DNA of 53,939 nucleotides from Ruminobacter sp. (GCA_017940385.1 JAGAYS010000058.1:1-53939); one strand, 5' to 3'; numbered from the stretch's first letter, positions 38,672 through 48,855 are shown. Notes: generated by a model not told the origin, from the letters alone. Numbers and translations: made by a program.

Positions 38672-41026
38672 TTATGCTGATTCGGCGGCGGCATTTTTAA
38701 CTTCATCCTCTGCGATGATTCTGTTCAGTCTGTCGGTTTCCCTCAGACTGATGCTGCGGGTTTTGTTCTTTAGCAGTCCCATGAATTTCAGTATGTCTTC
38801 GGCATTCGGTTTGATGCCGCCGAGTCCCAGATTGTCATTATTCTTGATAAGTCTGATGGTTGCGATGATTTCCTGTCTGCTCACATACGAACTGTATCTG
38901 ATTTCACGTGGACAGAATCTGGCACTGTCCCTGTCTCCGCAGAGTTTTCTGTTTCTGGAGTATACCGGACGGTGCGGTATGTATATGAAGTCTTCAATAT
39001 CGGTAATCAGACGGTTCTTTTCAATCACGTGATTGATTTCCTGAAGAACCTTCATCCTGTGTTCGTTCTTAAATGATGTCCCGGTCTGTTTGCAGATGTG
39101 GGCGAATCTTCTGAGAATGCATTCCTTGCTTACCGGAGCTTCCGTTCTTATGAGCATGTTTACCGCACAAGAAATTTCCTGAATGCTGAGGGCGGTAAAA
39201 TCAGGTGTTATCGCCAGAGCCTGATACACGCCTTCAAGATATGCCGGAGTATAGGCCGCTATTTTCAGCTGTGAGTTGTTGATGCGTACGCCTTTGGCAT
39301 ATACCACGGTGTCCGTATCGTATTCAGGACTGCTTTTTTTCGGCTTTTCTTCTGCCTTCGGGGTTTTTCCGTCGTTGGCATAAAGCTCTATTACCTCAAA
39401 ATTTCTGTTCTCCGGAGCTTCTTCCAGATTGAGGAATGAACCTGCGTCCTCGCTGTAGAAACTGAATTCCAGAAAACCTTCGGGAAGTATTCCGGATATT
39501 CCTATGCTGGCGTCGCTCCCCGGATCGGTGAAGCTGATGTTTTCAAGATCGTCTTTGGAAAGATACATCTGAGGATCGCCGGCGTTGTCGTCATTAACGG
39601 TGCTGACTTTGGACAGGTCGATGACAACGTCTGATTCTACGGTCTGTTTATCAGCAGAATCCCCGTCCCTGGCAGATACCGTATTTTCCGGTCGGGAATT
39701 GCCGGTGTCACTGTTTTCAGGTGCCGTTTTAAGCAGATCCGACGCAAGAGGCGTGACTGGAGAACTGTCAGAGAGGTTCATCAGGGCTTTTTCAAGCGGC
39801 AGGGATGCTTCCGGTATGTATTCCGTACCATGGTGTTCATCGTTGGCCGCAGGCATGGATGCGGCAAGTTTATCGGAGTCTGGATTTCTTTCGCCGGCAG
39901 CTCTGCTTTTCGCACCCGGGATCCCGAATGAGGTTATCAGACCGTCGTCGTTGTCGGAGAGTTCCTGTGAATCATCCCGTCCTTCGGACATGATGTTAAG
40001 CTCCATGGTGTCGAACACCGCCGGAATTATTCTGAGATAGCCGAAACAGCATCCGAGCCACGTGGCCAGCAGTTCCCTTTCGTCGGTATTGTTGCATTCC
40101 GAGGCAACCTTTGCCACGACGGATCTGCTGATGCCGAATCTCTTCAGTTCGGAAATTGATTTCAGGTATATGAAAAGAATTGAGTAGTTTTTCGAGTAAA
40201 GGGCGGTAAGAGTGTGCAGGAACTTTTCGTATTCATCCAGTTTTTCGATCCTGACAAGAACATCGTCAAGCGTGATGTCGGGATTTTCTTCATGTATTTT
40301 AAGAAGCGTGGCATAGACGGGAATTTTCTGCCATTCGTTGTTGTATTCAGGAGGCCGCTGATCGGAGCGGTTAACGGCATAATGATATATTTCCAGCATG
40401 TCCATGACATATCCGACGTCTCCGTCAGGATAGTTTCGCGTGCGCTGATACATCGTTATCAGGGTAAGCAGCGTTCTGTATATGAGATTTGTGCGGAAGT
40501 ACGGGATTTTCTTTTTAATCAGATGATTTGCCACGAGCAGCTCTCTCGGGGGATCCGTGCTTAAATCCAGAAGATTGTATGAGTTGATTGTGGGCGGAAG
40601 TTCGCACAGTCCCATGAGAACTCTCATTGCGGCTATGCCTGCTGCACTGTTTTTTCTGACATTGTAGCTGTTGAAATTCTGAAATATCCCCTGGTATCCG
40701 GTGAGGGAATAGAACCTGAATTCCGGGAAGCGCTTTTTAAGCTGTTCACCGGCTCTGAAGTTAAGGGCTATGATGTATTCGATTTCCGATATGCAGACGT
40801 CAAGACCTCTGTCATCATCACGTTCTTCGAGAAGGGAAATGAGCAGAAACACCTTTTCAGTGACATTTTTGAAAAAGAAATTCTCCTCCAGCAGATCCTG
40901 ATAGTTTGCGGTATGAGGATCCGCTGAATTGATTTCATTGAGCTCCCGTGGGGAAACGTATATTTCCCCGAGACTTCTCAGCTGATTCAGCTTAAAACTG
41001 TCAATAATAGCCAGATATCTGGACAT
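38672..41026 (-). CDS. Unknown 784-residue protein with a DUF3320-like C-terminus
   Basis: No signal peptide or membrane segment was seen. Residues 1-345 are helical-looking and unrecognised. Residues 350-590 are a low-complexity linker rich in Ser, Asp, Pro and Glu. Residues 625-784 resemble the DUF3320 winged-helix-like region found at the end of some large superfamily I helicases, with EAPVSKECILRRFAHI and a later FCPREIRYSSYVSRQEI, but no helicase motifs precede it. GGAGCAGAG stands before the ATG. The gene is alone between the his promoter and hexR. The DUF assignment is tentative. Confidence 0.7.
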   Translation of the reverse strand: MSRYLAIIDSFKLNQLRSLGEIYVSPRELNEINSADPHTANYQDLLEENFFFKNVTEKVFLLISLLEERDDDRGLDVCISEIEYIIALNFRAGEQLKKRFPEFRFYSLTGYQGIFQNFNSYNVRKNSAAGIAAMRVLMGLCELPPTINSYNLLDLSTDPPRELLVANHLIKKKIPYFRTNLIYRTLLTLITMYQRTRNYPDGDVGYVMDMLEIYHYAVNRSDQRPPEYNNEWQKIPVYATLLKIHEENPDITLDDVLVRIEKLDEYEKFLHTLTALYSKNYSILFIYLKSISELKRFGISRSVVAKVASECNNTDERELLATWLGCCFGYLRIIPAVFDTMELNIMSEGRDDSQELSDNDDGLITSFGIPGAKSRAAGERNPDSDKLAASMPAANDEHHGTEYIPEASLPLEKALMNLSDSSPVTPLASDLLKTAPENSDTGNSRPENTVSARDGDSADKQTVESDVVIDLSKVSTVNDDNAGDPQMYLSKDDLENISFTDPGSDASIGISGILPEGFLEFSFYSEDAGSFLNLEEAPENRNFEVIELYANDGKTPKAEEKPKKSSPEYDTDTVVYAKGVRINNSQLKIAAYTPAYLEGVYQALAITPDFTALSIQEISCAVNMLIRTEAPVSKECILRRFAHICKQTGTSFKNEHRMKVLQEINHVIEKNRLITDIEDFIYIPHRPVYSRNRKLCGDRDSARFCPREIRYSSYVSRQEIIATIRLIKNNDNLGLGGIKPNAEDILKFMGLLKNKTRSISLRETDRLNRIIAEDEVKNAAAESA

Positions 41027-41259
41027 TTTTGTCTCTGCTCCGGTTCCGTACGGCCGTTATGAGACGGCCTTTATGCGTTTTTCGGCAGTACAGCCACGTA
41101 AACGCAGGACTGTCATAATGCTCATTAATCCCGACAGTCAGGGGGTTCTGAAACATTAGAATTATCTAAGGAAACATTGTATTATTCTGACAGCGGATAA
41201 TTAATATATTAATTGTATTTGTTTCTTTATTTGTGATGCTGCGGTCATTTGTACCATGT

Positions 41260-42159
41260 TTATCGACCGTCGTGAGTTCCCGTATCCTGGGAGCGGTCGT
41301 CACCTGATTCATCCTGCTGTTCCAGACGTGATTCCTTTATTGCTTCCTTTACATTCTTGAGATTTGCGATGAACTGAGGTCCTTTTCTCAGGAACAGCCC
41401 GGTGGCGAGAACGTCAACAAGGGCGAGCTGCGCAAGTCTTGATGCCATTGGAATGTATACATCGGTATCTTCCGGAATCTTTGTTGAGAGAACAAGGGAG
41501 CATTCTTCCGCAAGAGGGCTGTTTTCCGACGTCAGACCGATAACGGTAGCCTTACGGCTTCTTGCGTATTTGGCAACGTCAATGAGATCCTTTGTTCTTC
41601 CTGTATGGGATATAAGTACGAACACGTCTTCAAGATTGCAGTTTGAAGCACTCATCAGCATCATTACGGGATCTTCGAAGTAATTGCACGGAATGTTGAA
41701 CCTGAAAAACTTGTTCAGCATGTCGTGAGCCACGGTTGCACTGGCTCCGAGACCGCAGAAAGTGATTCGGCGGGCGCAGCTCAGTACGTCAACGCATCTC
41801 TGGATGATTCTGATGTCTACATTTTTGCGGGCTTCGTTAAGTATTGAGATTGAGGAGTCGAAAATCTTCTTGGTGTAATTCTCCGTGCTGTCGTTTTCGT
41901 CCACGTGGATGTTTACGTAAGGAATGCCCTTTGCAAGAGTCTGGGCAAGCTTGAGCTTGAAATCCGGATAGCCCTCTGTGTTGATCTTCTGGCAGAATCT
42001 GTGAACGGTAGGTTCGGAAACTCCGGCTGATTTTGCAAGCTGGGCAATGCTTGAAGCAATGATTTTCTGCGGCTGATCCAGCACAACGTCGGCGATTTTC
42101 TTTTCCTTCGGGCTGAAAAATTCGTACTTGCTTTTAATAAAATCTAAAAAATTCAACAT
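41260..42159 (-). CDS. hexR: HexR-type RpiR-family transcriptional regulator
   Basis: 299 residues. The N-terminal helix-turn-helix spans about 35-60 (IAQLAKSAGVSEPTVHRFCQ), and the C-terminal SIS sugar-phosphate domain contains CGLGASATVAHDMLNKFFRF and LISHTGRTKDLI. Similarity to E. coli HexR runs the full length, including GIPYVN and IPEDTDVYIPMASRLAQL. HexR responds to 2-keto-3-deoxy-6-phosphogluconate and controls central sugar metabolism genes. It is divergent from glk, a plausible target, though no clear HexR palindrome was found in the spacer. The last 20 residues are a polar extension. Confidence 0.92.
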   Translation of the reverse strand: MLNFLDFIKSKYEFFSPKEKKIADVVLDQPQKIIASSIAQLAKSAGVSEPTVHRFCQKINTEGYPDFKLKLAQTLAKGIPYVNIHVDENDSTENYTKKIFDSSISILNEARKNVDIRIIQRCVDVLSCARRITFCGLGASATVAHDMLNKFFRFNIPCNYFEDPVMMLMSASNCNLEDVFVLISHTGRTKDLIDVAKYARSRKATVIGLTSENSPLAEECSLVLSTKIPEDTDVYIPMASRLAQLALVDVLATGLFLRKGPQFIANLKNVKEAIKESRLEQQDESGDDRSQDTGTHDGR

Positions 42160-42763
42160 GATTAATTTCTCTCAATACTGACTCGCCGCCTGTCCGTATG
42201 CGGAGCACAGTCCGTCAGAAAACGGATAATGTCAGGGACACTACCTCTTACATTTCTTACGTAACCGTGTCACCGTCAATCCTATTAGGGGAAGAAATAA
42301 GTGAAAGTCTGGCAGTCACGTTTTCTTCTTTCCGGATGTCCGGGGGCCGTGGTTGTTTAATGCAGTCTGTGTTTAAACAGCTTTATCCGTGAATTTTTTA
42401 TTAGTGGACTGATTATTATTCTTTTGGTCAGTCCTAGAGTTATCCGCTATTACCTTATATTACGTTCCGGATGCGGAGAGTGCCGGTGACGGGAAAATAA
42501 GGACAAAATCCATTCGTTAAAACGGAACTGCACGGGAACGTTATGCGACATTTTTATGAAAAAATGTTACGTTTATGAAAACACACCTGTAATATTTATT
42601 TGCAAGAATAACATACAAATGTGAATTACAAGAACATTCACGTGCTTTTTGTTGCTTAACCCCTTTTGTTTTTTTATTTGATTTTTCAGTTTGCACAACT
42701 GAAATTTATTAATTTTCAGGTCACTCTGTTAAGTACGTAATTTTCTTTCATTTTAACGAAAGG

Positions 42764-42777
42764 TGATAACGTTTTCA
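42764..42777. promoter_or_regulatory. LacI/GalR-type operator-like palindrome
   Basis: TGATAACGTTTTCA is symmetric at 12 of 14 positions around a central CG and fits the general LacI-family operator pattern. It lies about 420 bases before glk and 600 bases before hexR. No LacI-family gene is in the window, so the binding protein is unknown. Confidence 0.4.
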
Positions 42778-43046
42778 ATTTTTATGTGCATTTTTTTATG
42801 AGTTTTGATTATTTTTGTGCGGAAATTTTATGTTTATCAAAATTATCTGACTAAATTTCCGACACCGGTTTCGGATGCTTTATTCACGCGTGACGCATGA
42901 AGGTTTGCGCGGTACCTGCGTTTTGCTTCGTCTGTCATGTCCTGATGATTTACTCATGTCTTTTTCCGGAATGACGGCACGTTTTGTTTCTTTATGCCGT
43001 ACGTCTTTTTCCGCATGAAATTGTGTCGGACAGGTATCCGTTCAGG

Positions 43047-43075
43047 TTGCCATGCATCCACATAAAATATATAAT
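43047..43075 (+). promoter_or_regulatory. Promoter of glk
   Basis: TTGCCA (43047-43052) and TATAAT (43070-43075) are spaced 17 bases apart. The resulting leader is about 110 bases long. Confidence 0.75.
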
Positions 43076-43193
43076 ACTGCTTATCGTTTTTTCGTTTTCG
43101 CAGGTGATTATGCATCCCTCACCGAATAACGGAAATGTATGTGATTTGTAACCTTTATATAATTATGAAAATCAAAGAGGCTTAGGAGTATTT

Positions 43194-44165
43194 ATGTCAG
43201 GTTTTGCTTTAGTCGGTGACGTGGGCGGTACCAATGCACGTATTGCATTATGCAATCTTGAAACCGGTGAAATTCAGGATACCGTAGTGTATTCAGCGGT
43301 TGAGAATGAAAGTCTTGAAGGTGTGCTCAGAACCTATATGGGGGAACATGCCGACAAGAATGTTAAGCAGGCCTGTATAGCCATTGCCTGTCCGATTACA
43401 GGCGATCACGTATCCATGACCAACAATCCTTGGGAATTTTCAATTTCCGAAATGCGTACCAACCTCGGTCTGGAAAAGCTGTCGGTAATCAACGACTTTA
43501 CGGCTCAGTCAATGGCAATTCCCGTTCTGGATGAAAAGGACATGGTTAAACTTGGCGGCGGCGAACCAGACAAGACAAAGCCTGTAGCCGTATACGGCGC
43601 CGGCACTGGACTCGGCGTTGCCCATCTTTTCAATTTCAATAATACCTGGTACAGCGTACCTGGTGAAGGCGGTCATGTTGACTTTGGGCCAAACAGCCCT
43701 GAAGAAGACATTTTACTGTCCGTTCTCCGTGAAGAAGTAGGTCATGTATCATGCGAAAGACTTCTGTCAGGTATGGGCCTCGTAAACATTTATCGTGCCA
43801 TTGTTCTGTCTGACAACCGTATCCCTGAAGATCTTGAACCTAAGGATGTTACCGGTCGTGCTCTTCTCGAAGATCCTGACACTGACTGCCACAGAGCTCT
43901 CAGCCTGTTCTGTGTAATGATGGGCCGTTTCGGCGGTAATCTTGCTCTTAACATCGGTGCATTCGGCGGCGTTTACATTGCAGGCGGTATCGTACCTCGT
44001 TTCCTTCAGTTCTTTAAAAACTCAGGCTTCCGTGTTGCATTTGAGGACAAGGGCAGATTCAAGAACTACCTGTCGGCAATCCCTGTATACGTTATCACCA
44101 ATGGTTACACCGGTTTAATCGGTGCCGGCGCATACTTAAGACAGGAACTCGGATACAAGCTTTAA
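43194..44165 (+). CDS. glk: Glk, glucokinase
   Basis: 323 residues, as in E. coli (321). It is a ROK-distant, proteobacterial-type glucokinase with the ATP-binding start [15 protein letters not shown], the sugar-site [11 protein letters not shown], and [11 protein letters not shown] and [12 protein letters not shown]. It phosphorylates glucose with ATP in the cytoplasm. TTAGGAG precedes the ATG. It is divergent from hexR across a long spacer and has its own promoter and terminator, so it is transcribed alone. Confidence 0.97.
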   Translation: MSGFALVGDVGGTNARIALCNLETGEIQDTVVYSAVENESLEGVLRTYMGEHADKNVKQACIAIACPITGDHVSMTNNPWEFSISEMRTNLGLEKLSVINDFTAQSMAIPVLDEKDMVKLGGGEPDKTKPVAVYGAGTGLGVAHLFNFNNTWYSVPGEGGHVDFGPNSPEEDILLSVLREEVGHVSCERLLSGMGLVNIYRAIVLSDNRIPEDLEPKDVTGRALLEDPDTDCHRALSLFCVMMGRFGGNLALNIGAFGGVYIAGGIVPRFLQFFKNSGFRVAFEDKGRFKNYLSAIPVYVITNGYTGLIGAGAYLRQELGYKL

Positions 44166-44207
44166 GAGAGCCGGTATCCTTTCTGTATTACAGGAAGCTT
44201 AAATCAT

Positions 44208-44244
44208 AAAACAAGGCCGGGACGAAAGTTCCCGGCCTTGTTTT
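44208..44244 (+). terminator. Terminator of glk
   Basis: AAAACAAGGCCGGGA pairs with TCCCGGCCTTGTTTT around a short loop, a near-perfect stem with a T-rich tail. Confidence 0.92.
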
Positions 44245-44405
44245 ACAAATACGGATTACCCGATGTCTTTAAAATTACACATAAAAAAGCTATGTGTTTT
44301 TTAAAGGACAACGTATAATTGAGTGTATCCGTTACGTTCCGTAACAGCACTATTGTTCGGAATGAGTCTGTCTGTTTCGTTTCCATTTTTCAAGGAGAGT
44401 CTTCA

Positions 44406-44813
44406 ATGGACCCAAATGCCAAGAGAGAATACCGGCAGAATACCGGTGTAGTAACCTCGGGTGTGGCAAAAACGGAGAAAAAAAACATCGGGACTCCGAA
44501 TGAGCATGAAAAGCTGAAAATGAGGCACGGTCTGTTTTTCAGACTTGTTCTGCTGATAGCTGCCGTTATCTGTCTTTTTGTAACTCTGATTTTTTCTCAT
44601 GGAGCGGTCGTTGTCGTTGCCTTTGTGTTTGCCGCTCTGGCTGCTGATTTTCTTGTCAGGGGCATGCGTGAGTACATGTGCTATAAAGGGCAGTCTGCTG
44701 CTCCCTCATTACCTGAAGCGGATCCTTATGCTGACCTTGAACGGTACGATGAAGACAATGACGACGTTGACAGCCTGGGTGTAAATGAAGACAAGACGGA
44801 ACAGGAAAAATAG
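44406..44813 (+). CDS. Small membrane protein with acidic C-terminus
   Basis: 135 residues from ATG 44406, which has AAGGAGAG seven bases upstream; a longer frame from 44319 lacks such a site. A polar N-terminus is followed by two hydrophobic segments (about 42-60 and 63-80) and an acidic tail. No family was recognised. It runs in line with the next small membrane gene (51 bases) and the yoaA-like helicase. Confidence 0.72.
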   Translation: MDPNAKREYRQNTGVVTSGVAKTEKKNIGTPNEHEKLKMRHGLFFRLVLLIAAVICLFVTLIFSHGAVVVVAFVFAALAADFLVRGMREYMCYKGQSAAPSLPEADPYADLERYDEDNDDVDSLGVNEDKTEQEK

Positions 44814-44864
44814 TCTTCTGAAGATGATTTTGAGTTCGATAACAGGAATTAGGTGTTTTTGGAT

Positions 44865-45134
44865 ATGGATAAAAACAGAACAGAAGGTGAGCCGGTAAAC
44901 GGCAGTGATGGGCAGAATGGTTCCGTTCCTCTTTCCTATCTTATAAGGTGTGTGATTCTTCCGGTTGTTATTGGGGTGGCGGCCATAGCCTTTGGATTTC
45001 TGAAGGAGCCTGAGACCGTAAGAACCTGGAGCAGACTGTGGAATCTGGTTAACGCCAAACCCGAATATGCGGCCATGTTCGGCGTGTTTCTCATTGTGCT
45101 GGCCGTAAGGGCGTATTTCAGGGGCGGAAAATAG
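44865..45134 (+). CDS. Small membrane protein upstream of yoaA
   Basis: 89 residues from ATG 44865, with AGGTG nine bases upstream; a GTG four codons earlier is an alternative. Two hydrophobic segments lie near 26-44 and 69-84, and the end is basic. No family was recognised. It lies between the other small membrane gene and the helicase, 107 bases ahead of the latter. Confidence 0.7.
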   Translation: MDKNRTEGEPVNGSDGQNGSVPLSYLIRCVILPVVIGVAAIAFGFLKEPETVRTWSRLWNLVNAKPEYAAMFGVFLIVLAVRAYFRGGK

Positions 45135-45241
45135 TTTTTCCGCTGTTCCCGTATTTATAAACATTCGGGCCCGTACCATTCAGTCTGTTGCTCCGTTATC
45201 AGTCCTTCAGGACCGTAAGTTTTTTAAGGAATATTCTGTAA

Positions 45242-47974
45242 ATGCAAGATTCAATGCCGTCGCCATTTGAATTTAACGGAACGTCGGGAGTTTCGGCGGC
45301 CAAGAAAAAGAAGGCTGACAATTCCCCGTTTACCAAAAATATCGGCCGTGATGAGCCTGACGAGGACAAGGTTGCTGAAAGTTCCCGTCTGGCATCAGAA
45401 GATGATGTGGTACGGGTATTCGACAATAAGGGGCCTCTGTCTGAAAAGGAAGGTTACAGAATCAGACCGGGACAGGTGCGGATGGCATGTGACGTTCTTG
45501 ATGCCATCTATGACGGTCACAATCTTGTGGTTGAGGCCGGTACCGGCGTGGGTAAGACCTTTGCCTATCTGGTACCTATTCTGCTTTCAGGCAGAAAAGC
45601 TCTCATTTCCACATATTCCAAGGCTCTGCAGGATCAGCTTTATGACAAGGACATAAAATTTCTGAAACAGGTTCTGGACATTGATGTTTCGATTTCAATC
45701 CTTAAGGGGGCTTCAAATTACCTCTGCAAGAAAAACATGAGCAGGGTATTCGGTGTTCCCGAACCGCGTGGTGAGCAGGGAAATGGTCAGTCCGGTCAGG
45801 AAGCCGTTCCGGTACTTCCTGCACCCGGAACCGGTGTCGGTATCCAGACTGAACTGCTGATGGGAGATGCCGGCGGTTCACCGGCGCTTAATACCGAGAG
45901 CATAAACAGAAACAGGAAGATAATTACTGCCATAAAGAACTACATCAGCTGTGCAAAAACCGGAGAAATCGAGGAATTCAAAAACCACATGCAGGCAACG
46001 GCCGGCATAGAAGCGTCTGAACTTAATATCGGACGCATCGGCGTCAACAAGATAAACTGTTCAAAAAAGAAATGTCCGTTCTACGAAGAGTGTTATCTGG
46101 TGAATGCCAGAAAAAGGGCCAAGAATTCAAGAATTGTCATACTGAACCAGTCGCTGCTGTGTTACGGCGTGCAGAATGACGAGATGCTTTTTCCGAAGGT
46201 CGGTATCGTAGTCGTGGACGAGGCTCATAAGTTTGAGGATACGCTGAGGGATGCATTCAGTGCCGAAATAGGTACCGAATCGATCAATGAAGCCATAACG
46301 GCCGTATACCTTACCAAAGCCTACGAAAAGATTAAGAATGACATCGCCTCGACTGAAAAAAGAATTAAAAAGCCGAACGTCGAATCAAAAAAAACGGAAC
46401 CGGCAAAAGGTTCTGCCGGGACTTCCGGACTCTCTGATGAGGAGGAACGCAGGCTGAGATACCAGCGTGTCATTCTTCAGGAGATTGATAAGGTTCTTGC
46501 TGATCTGAGACATTTTGCCGAAGGCAGAAGTACGGATTCCTTCCCTTCCTTCATTGACAATATCTACACCGATAATGAATGCTGCCTGCTTCCCCAGTAT
46601 GAGAAGATGTCATACAGAATCAGCACATGCGCTTCTTCGAAGAGCAGAAATTCTGCGGCCGTGCAACAGGCTTCTGAAGAGGCCGTTCTGCTGGATCTGA
46701 ACCTTGATAAGTTCATAAAAGGGCTTCACCTGTTCGGGGAGAAGGTAGGAGCCGTGTACATGAAACTTACGGGGCTTAGTGATGCCGTCAGAATCCTGTA
46801 TTCAGAGGCGAACGGTTCATCCGAAATCAAGGACGGCATAGACGAGCTTGAGGAAGTGACCAAGGTCTTCACCGATACCTATGATTTTATTGGCAGTACT
46901 ATCCAGTATCTTAATACCTGTAAATCCTCAGGAATGATGGCATCTTCCTATTACTACTGGTACAGAAAGGTTTCGGGAGGCGGTTTTTCCATAACCAGGT
47001 CACCGTTTAGACCAAGTGTGGAATTTAAAAATTTCTTCCTGACAAAGGAAGACTGCTTTAACAGTTTTATTTTTGCCAGTGCCACCATCGATACCGGAGG
47101 AGTGAAGTCTCCAGCCATAGATCTGCTGGTGCCGGATGAATCAGCCAGGGAAACATCCGGAGAAAAGGATGAGACCATTCAGGTGGTAAAGGAAACCGAC
47201 TTTAGAAATTTCAGATTCGGCATAGGCTTAAGCAGTGATAATACCGTATGCAAGCTGGTATACAGTCCGTTTGACTTCAAAAACAACGCCATACTGTGCG
47301 TTCCCGAGGAACTGTCCTCATTTACGTCAAACTATGACGACAGCCTGAGCAAGAATCTGGTCTATGCCAGTCCGACCAACATTCTGAAAATGCTGGCTCC
47401 GGTAATCAATGCCACCAGGGGAGGCGTGTTCATTCTGGTTACTTCCTACGACGCCTGTCGCAGGTATGTGGATGCGCTGCGTAAGAATCAGGTTATGACT
47501 CTAGGCTTTGATCGTACGCGCAAGGTGTTTGAGCAGGAAAAGAATGTTTCCAACAACAATCACCTGATACGCAGATTCAAGGAAGCCGGAGATGCGATTC
47601 TTATCGGCACCAAATCATTCTGGGAAGGTGTGGACATTCCGGGGAGTGCGCTGTCGCTTGTCATAATTGATAAGATTCCGTTCCCGCAGAAGACGGTTCA
47701 CCGATTCATGACCAGAATGATGTATGAATCGGAAGGTCTGAATGCCTTTGATCGCGTGGACGTGACTTCAGCCATTATTGACCTGAAGCAGGGGGCCGGC
47801 AGATTAATCCGTACCGAAAAGGATAAGGGAGCGGTAATCATCTGTTCCCGTGATTTGCTCAATTCGGCAAATAAGAGTTATGCAGGCAGGATTCTGAACA
47901 GTCTCTCATATTTCAATATGACGAACAGGATAGACGTAGTCCGGGATCTGATTGAGAATGACTTCAGAAAATAA
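45242..47974 (+). CDS. yoaA: YoaA/DinG-type iron-sulfur DNA helicase, enlarged
   Basis: 910 residues, well above the roughly 640 of E. coli YoaA. Walker A is EAGTGVGKT (98-106) and Walker B DEAH is 326-329. Iron-sulfur cysteines fit C162 (KGASNYLC), C273, C278 and C284. Late motifs are TKSFWEGVDIPG and QGAGRLIRTEKDKG. This is an XPD-like 5'-3' helicase linked to repair of stalled forks. The extra length comes from a polar N-terminal 70 residues and insertions near 170-225 and 360-480. tsaB follows, as in E. coli where yoaA and tsaB are neighbours. A long-arm repeat AGACGGCTG/CAGCCGTCT overlaps its end without a T-run. Confidence 0.88.
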   Translation: MQDSMPSPFEFNGTSGVSAAKKKKADNSPFTKNIGRDEPDEDKVAESSRLASEDDVVRVFDNKGPLSEKEGYRIRPGQVRMACDVLDAIYDGHNLVVEAGTGVGKTFAYLVPILLSGRKALISTYSKALQDQLYDKDIKFLKQVLDIDVSISILKGASNYLCKKNMSRVFGVPEPRGEQGNGQSGQEAVPVLPAPGTGVGIQTELLMGDAGGSPALNTESINRNRKIITAIKNYISCAKTGEIEEFKNHMQATAGIEASELNIGRIGVNKINCSKKKCPFYEECYLVNARKRAKNSRIVILNQSLLCYGVQNDEMLFPKVGIVVVDEAHKFEDTLRDAFSAEIGTESINEAITAVYLTKAYEKIKNDIASTEKRIKKPNVESKKTEPAKGSAGTSGLSDEEERRLRYQRVILQEIDKVLADLRHFAEGRSTDSFPSFIDNIYTDNECCLLPQYEKMSYRISTCASSKSRNSAAVQQASEEAVLLDLNLDKFIKGLHLFGEKVGAVYMKLTGLSDAVRILYSEANGSSEIKDGIDELEEVTKVFTDTYDFIGSTIQYLNTCKSSGMMASSYYYWYRKVSGGGFSITRSPFRPSVEFKNFFLTKEDCFNSFIFASATIDTGGVKSPAIDLLVPDESARETSGEKDETIQVVKETDFRNFRFGIGLSSDNTVCKLVYSPFDFKNNAILCVPEELSSFTSNYDDSLSKNLVYASPTNILKMLAPVINATRGGVFILVTSYDACRRYVDALRKNQVMTLGFDRTRKVFEQEKNVSNNNHLIRRFKEAGDAILIGTKSFWEGVDIPGSALSLVIIDKIPFPQKTVHRFMTRMMYESEGLNAFDRVDVTSAIIDLKQGAGRLIRTEKDKGAVIICSRDLLNSANKSYAGRILNSLSYFNMTNRIDVVRDLIENDFRK

Positions 47975-48149
47975 GACGGCTGTCAGCGTTGTCCGGAATC
48001 ATGACACGGCATCAGCCGTCTGAAAGAGACGGGCACCGTACGCCCGGACGGCTTCGTGTGGCGGTTTGTCGGCGGTTGGTTTATAATGAGCCGGATTCCG
48101 GTGAGACAGAGATGCCTCGGTCACCGGTAAACAAGACTAAGAGGGTAAT

Positions 48150-48851
48150 ATGACCAGGATTTTGGCGATAGACGCGGCAACCGAAGGATGCAGCGTTGCT
48201 TTGTATCAGGATGGCGTTATTGAGTCTGTCAGAAGTGTGTCTCCGCAGGGACATACCAGACTTTTACTGCCTTATATCGATGATGTTTTAAAAAAGACTA
48301 ATCTCAGACTTCAGGATCTTGATGCCGTGGCCTGTGGTCGCGGTCCGGGGTCATTTACCGGCGTGCGTATCAGCGTAAGCATGGCTCAGGCACTGGCGTT
48401 CGGTGCCGAAAAGCCGTTAATCGGCATTGTCGATCTACAGGCTATGGCAGTGAGAGCTCATAAGGAAACAGACAGTGAGTATGTTGTGGCCGCCATTGAC
48501 GCCAGAATGAGTGAGGTCTATCTTGGTATTTATAAGTTTTCCGGAAAAGTGCCTGAAGCGATTATTCCTGAAGGCGTGTTTCCGCCGGAAAAGGCCGTAG
48601 AGCTTGTAAGGGATGCACTTGGCGGTGAGTCGTTTACTGCTACTGGAACCGGCTTCGGAGCATATCCTTATCTTGCCGATTCTTTTGAAGGACGCATCAC
48701 CAGAGCCACGGAGAATCTTCCCGATGCCGTGGAAATTGCCGAACTCGCTGCGGTTTCTTTTGCCGAAAACGGCGGAGAGGAGCCTGAGAATGTTCTTCCT
48801 GTGTATCTCAGGGACAACGTTTCTTGGAAAAAGGTGAACGAACAGCACTGA
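48150..48851 (+). CDS. tsaB: TsaB, tRNA threonylcarbamoyladenosine complex subunit
   Basis: 233 residues. The ASKHA-fold start MTRILAIDAATEGCSVAL and the diagnostic GRGPGSFTGVRI are present. TsaB forms the TsaBDE complex needed for t6A at position 37 of ANN-decoding tRNAs, an essential modification. It lies 175 bases behind yoaA; TATAAT at 48082-48087 may give it a promoter of its own. A terminator follows directly. Confidence 0.95.
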   Translation: MTRILAIDAATEGCSVALYQDGVIESVRSVSPQGHTRLLLPYIDDVLKKTNLRLQDLDAVACGRGPGSFTGVRISVSMAQALAFGAEKPLIGIVDLQAMAVRAHKETDSEYVVAAIDARMSEVYLGIYKFSGKVPEAIIPEGVFPPEKAVELVRDALGGESFTATGTGFGAYPYLADSFEGRITRATENLPDAVEIAELAAVSFAENGGEEPENVLPVYLRDNVSWKKVNEQH

Positions 48852-48855
48852 TATT

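Larger units (their letters stand above)
42160..43193. other. 1-kb regulatory spacer between hexR and glk
   Basis: No coding frame was accepted. The stretch is AT-rich and contains the glk promoter near its right end, a LacI-type palindrome and a GGACTGA/TCAGTCC repeat at 42406-42434. Its size is unusual for a promoter region, so it may contain an unrecognised RNA or a decayed gene. Confidence 0.5.

Noticed and set aside
42406-42434. GGACTGA/TCAGTCC inverted repeat
   Set aside because: Seven-base arms, no T-run on either strand and no gene ending there; not called as a terminator.
42610-42645. CRP-like TGTGA ... TCACG pair
   Set aside because: The half sites are 12 bases apart instead of six.
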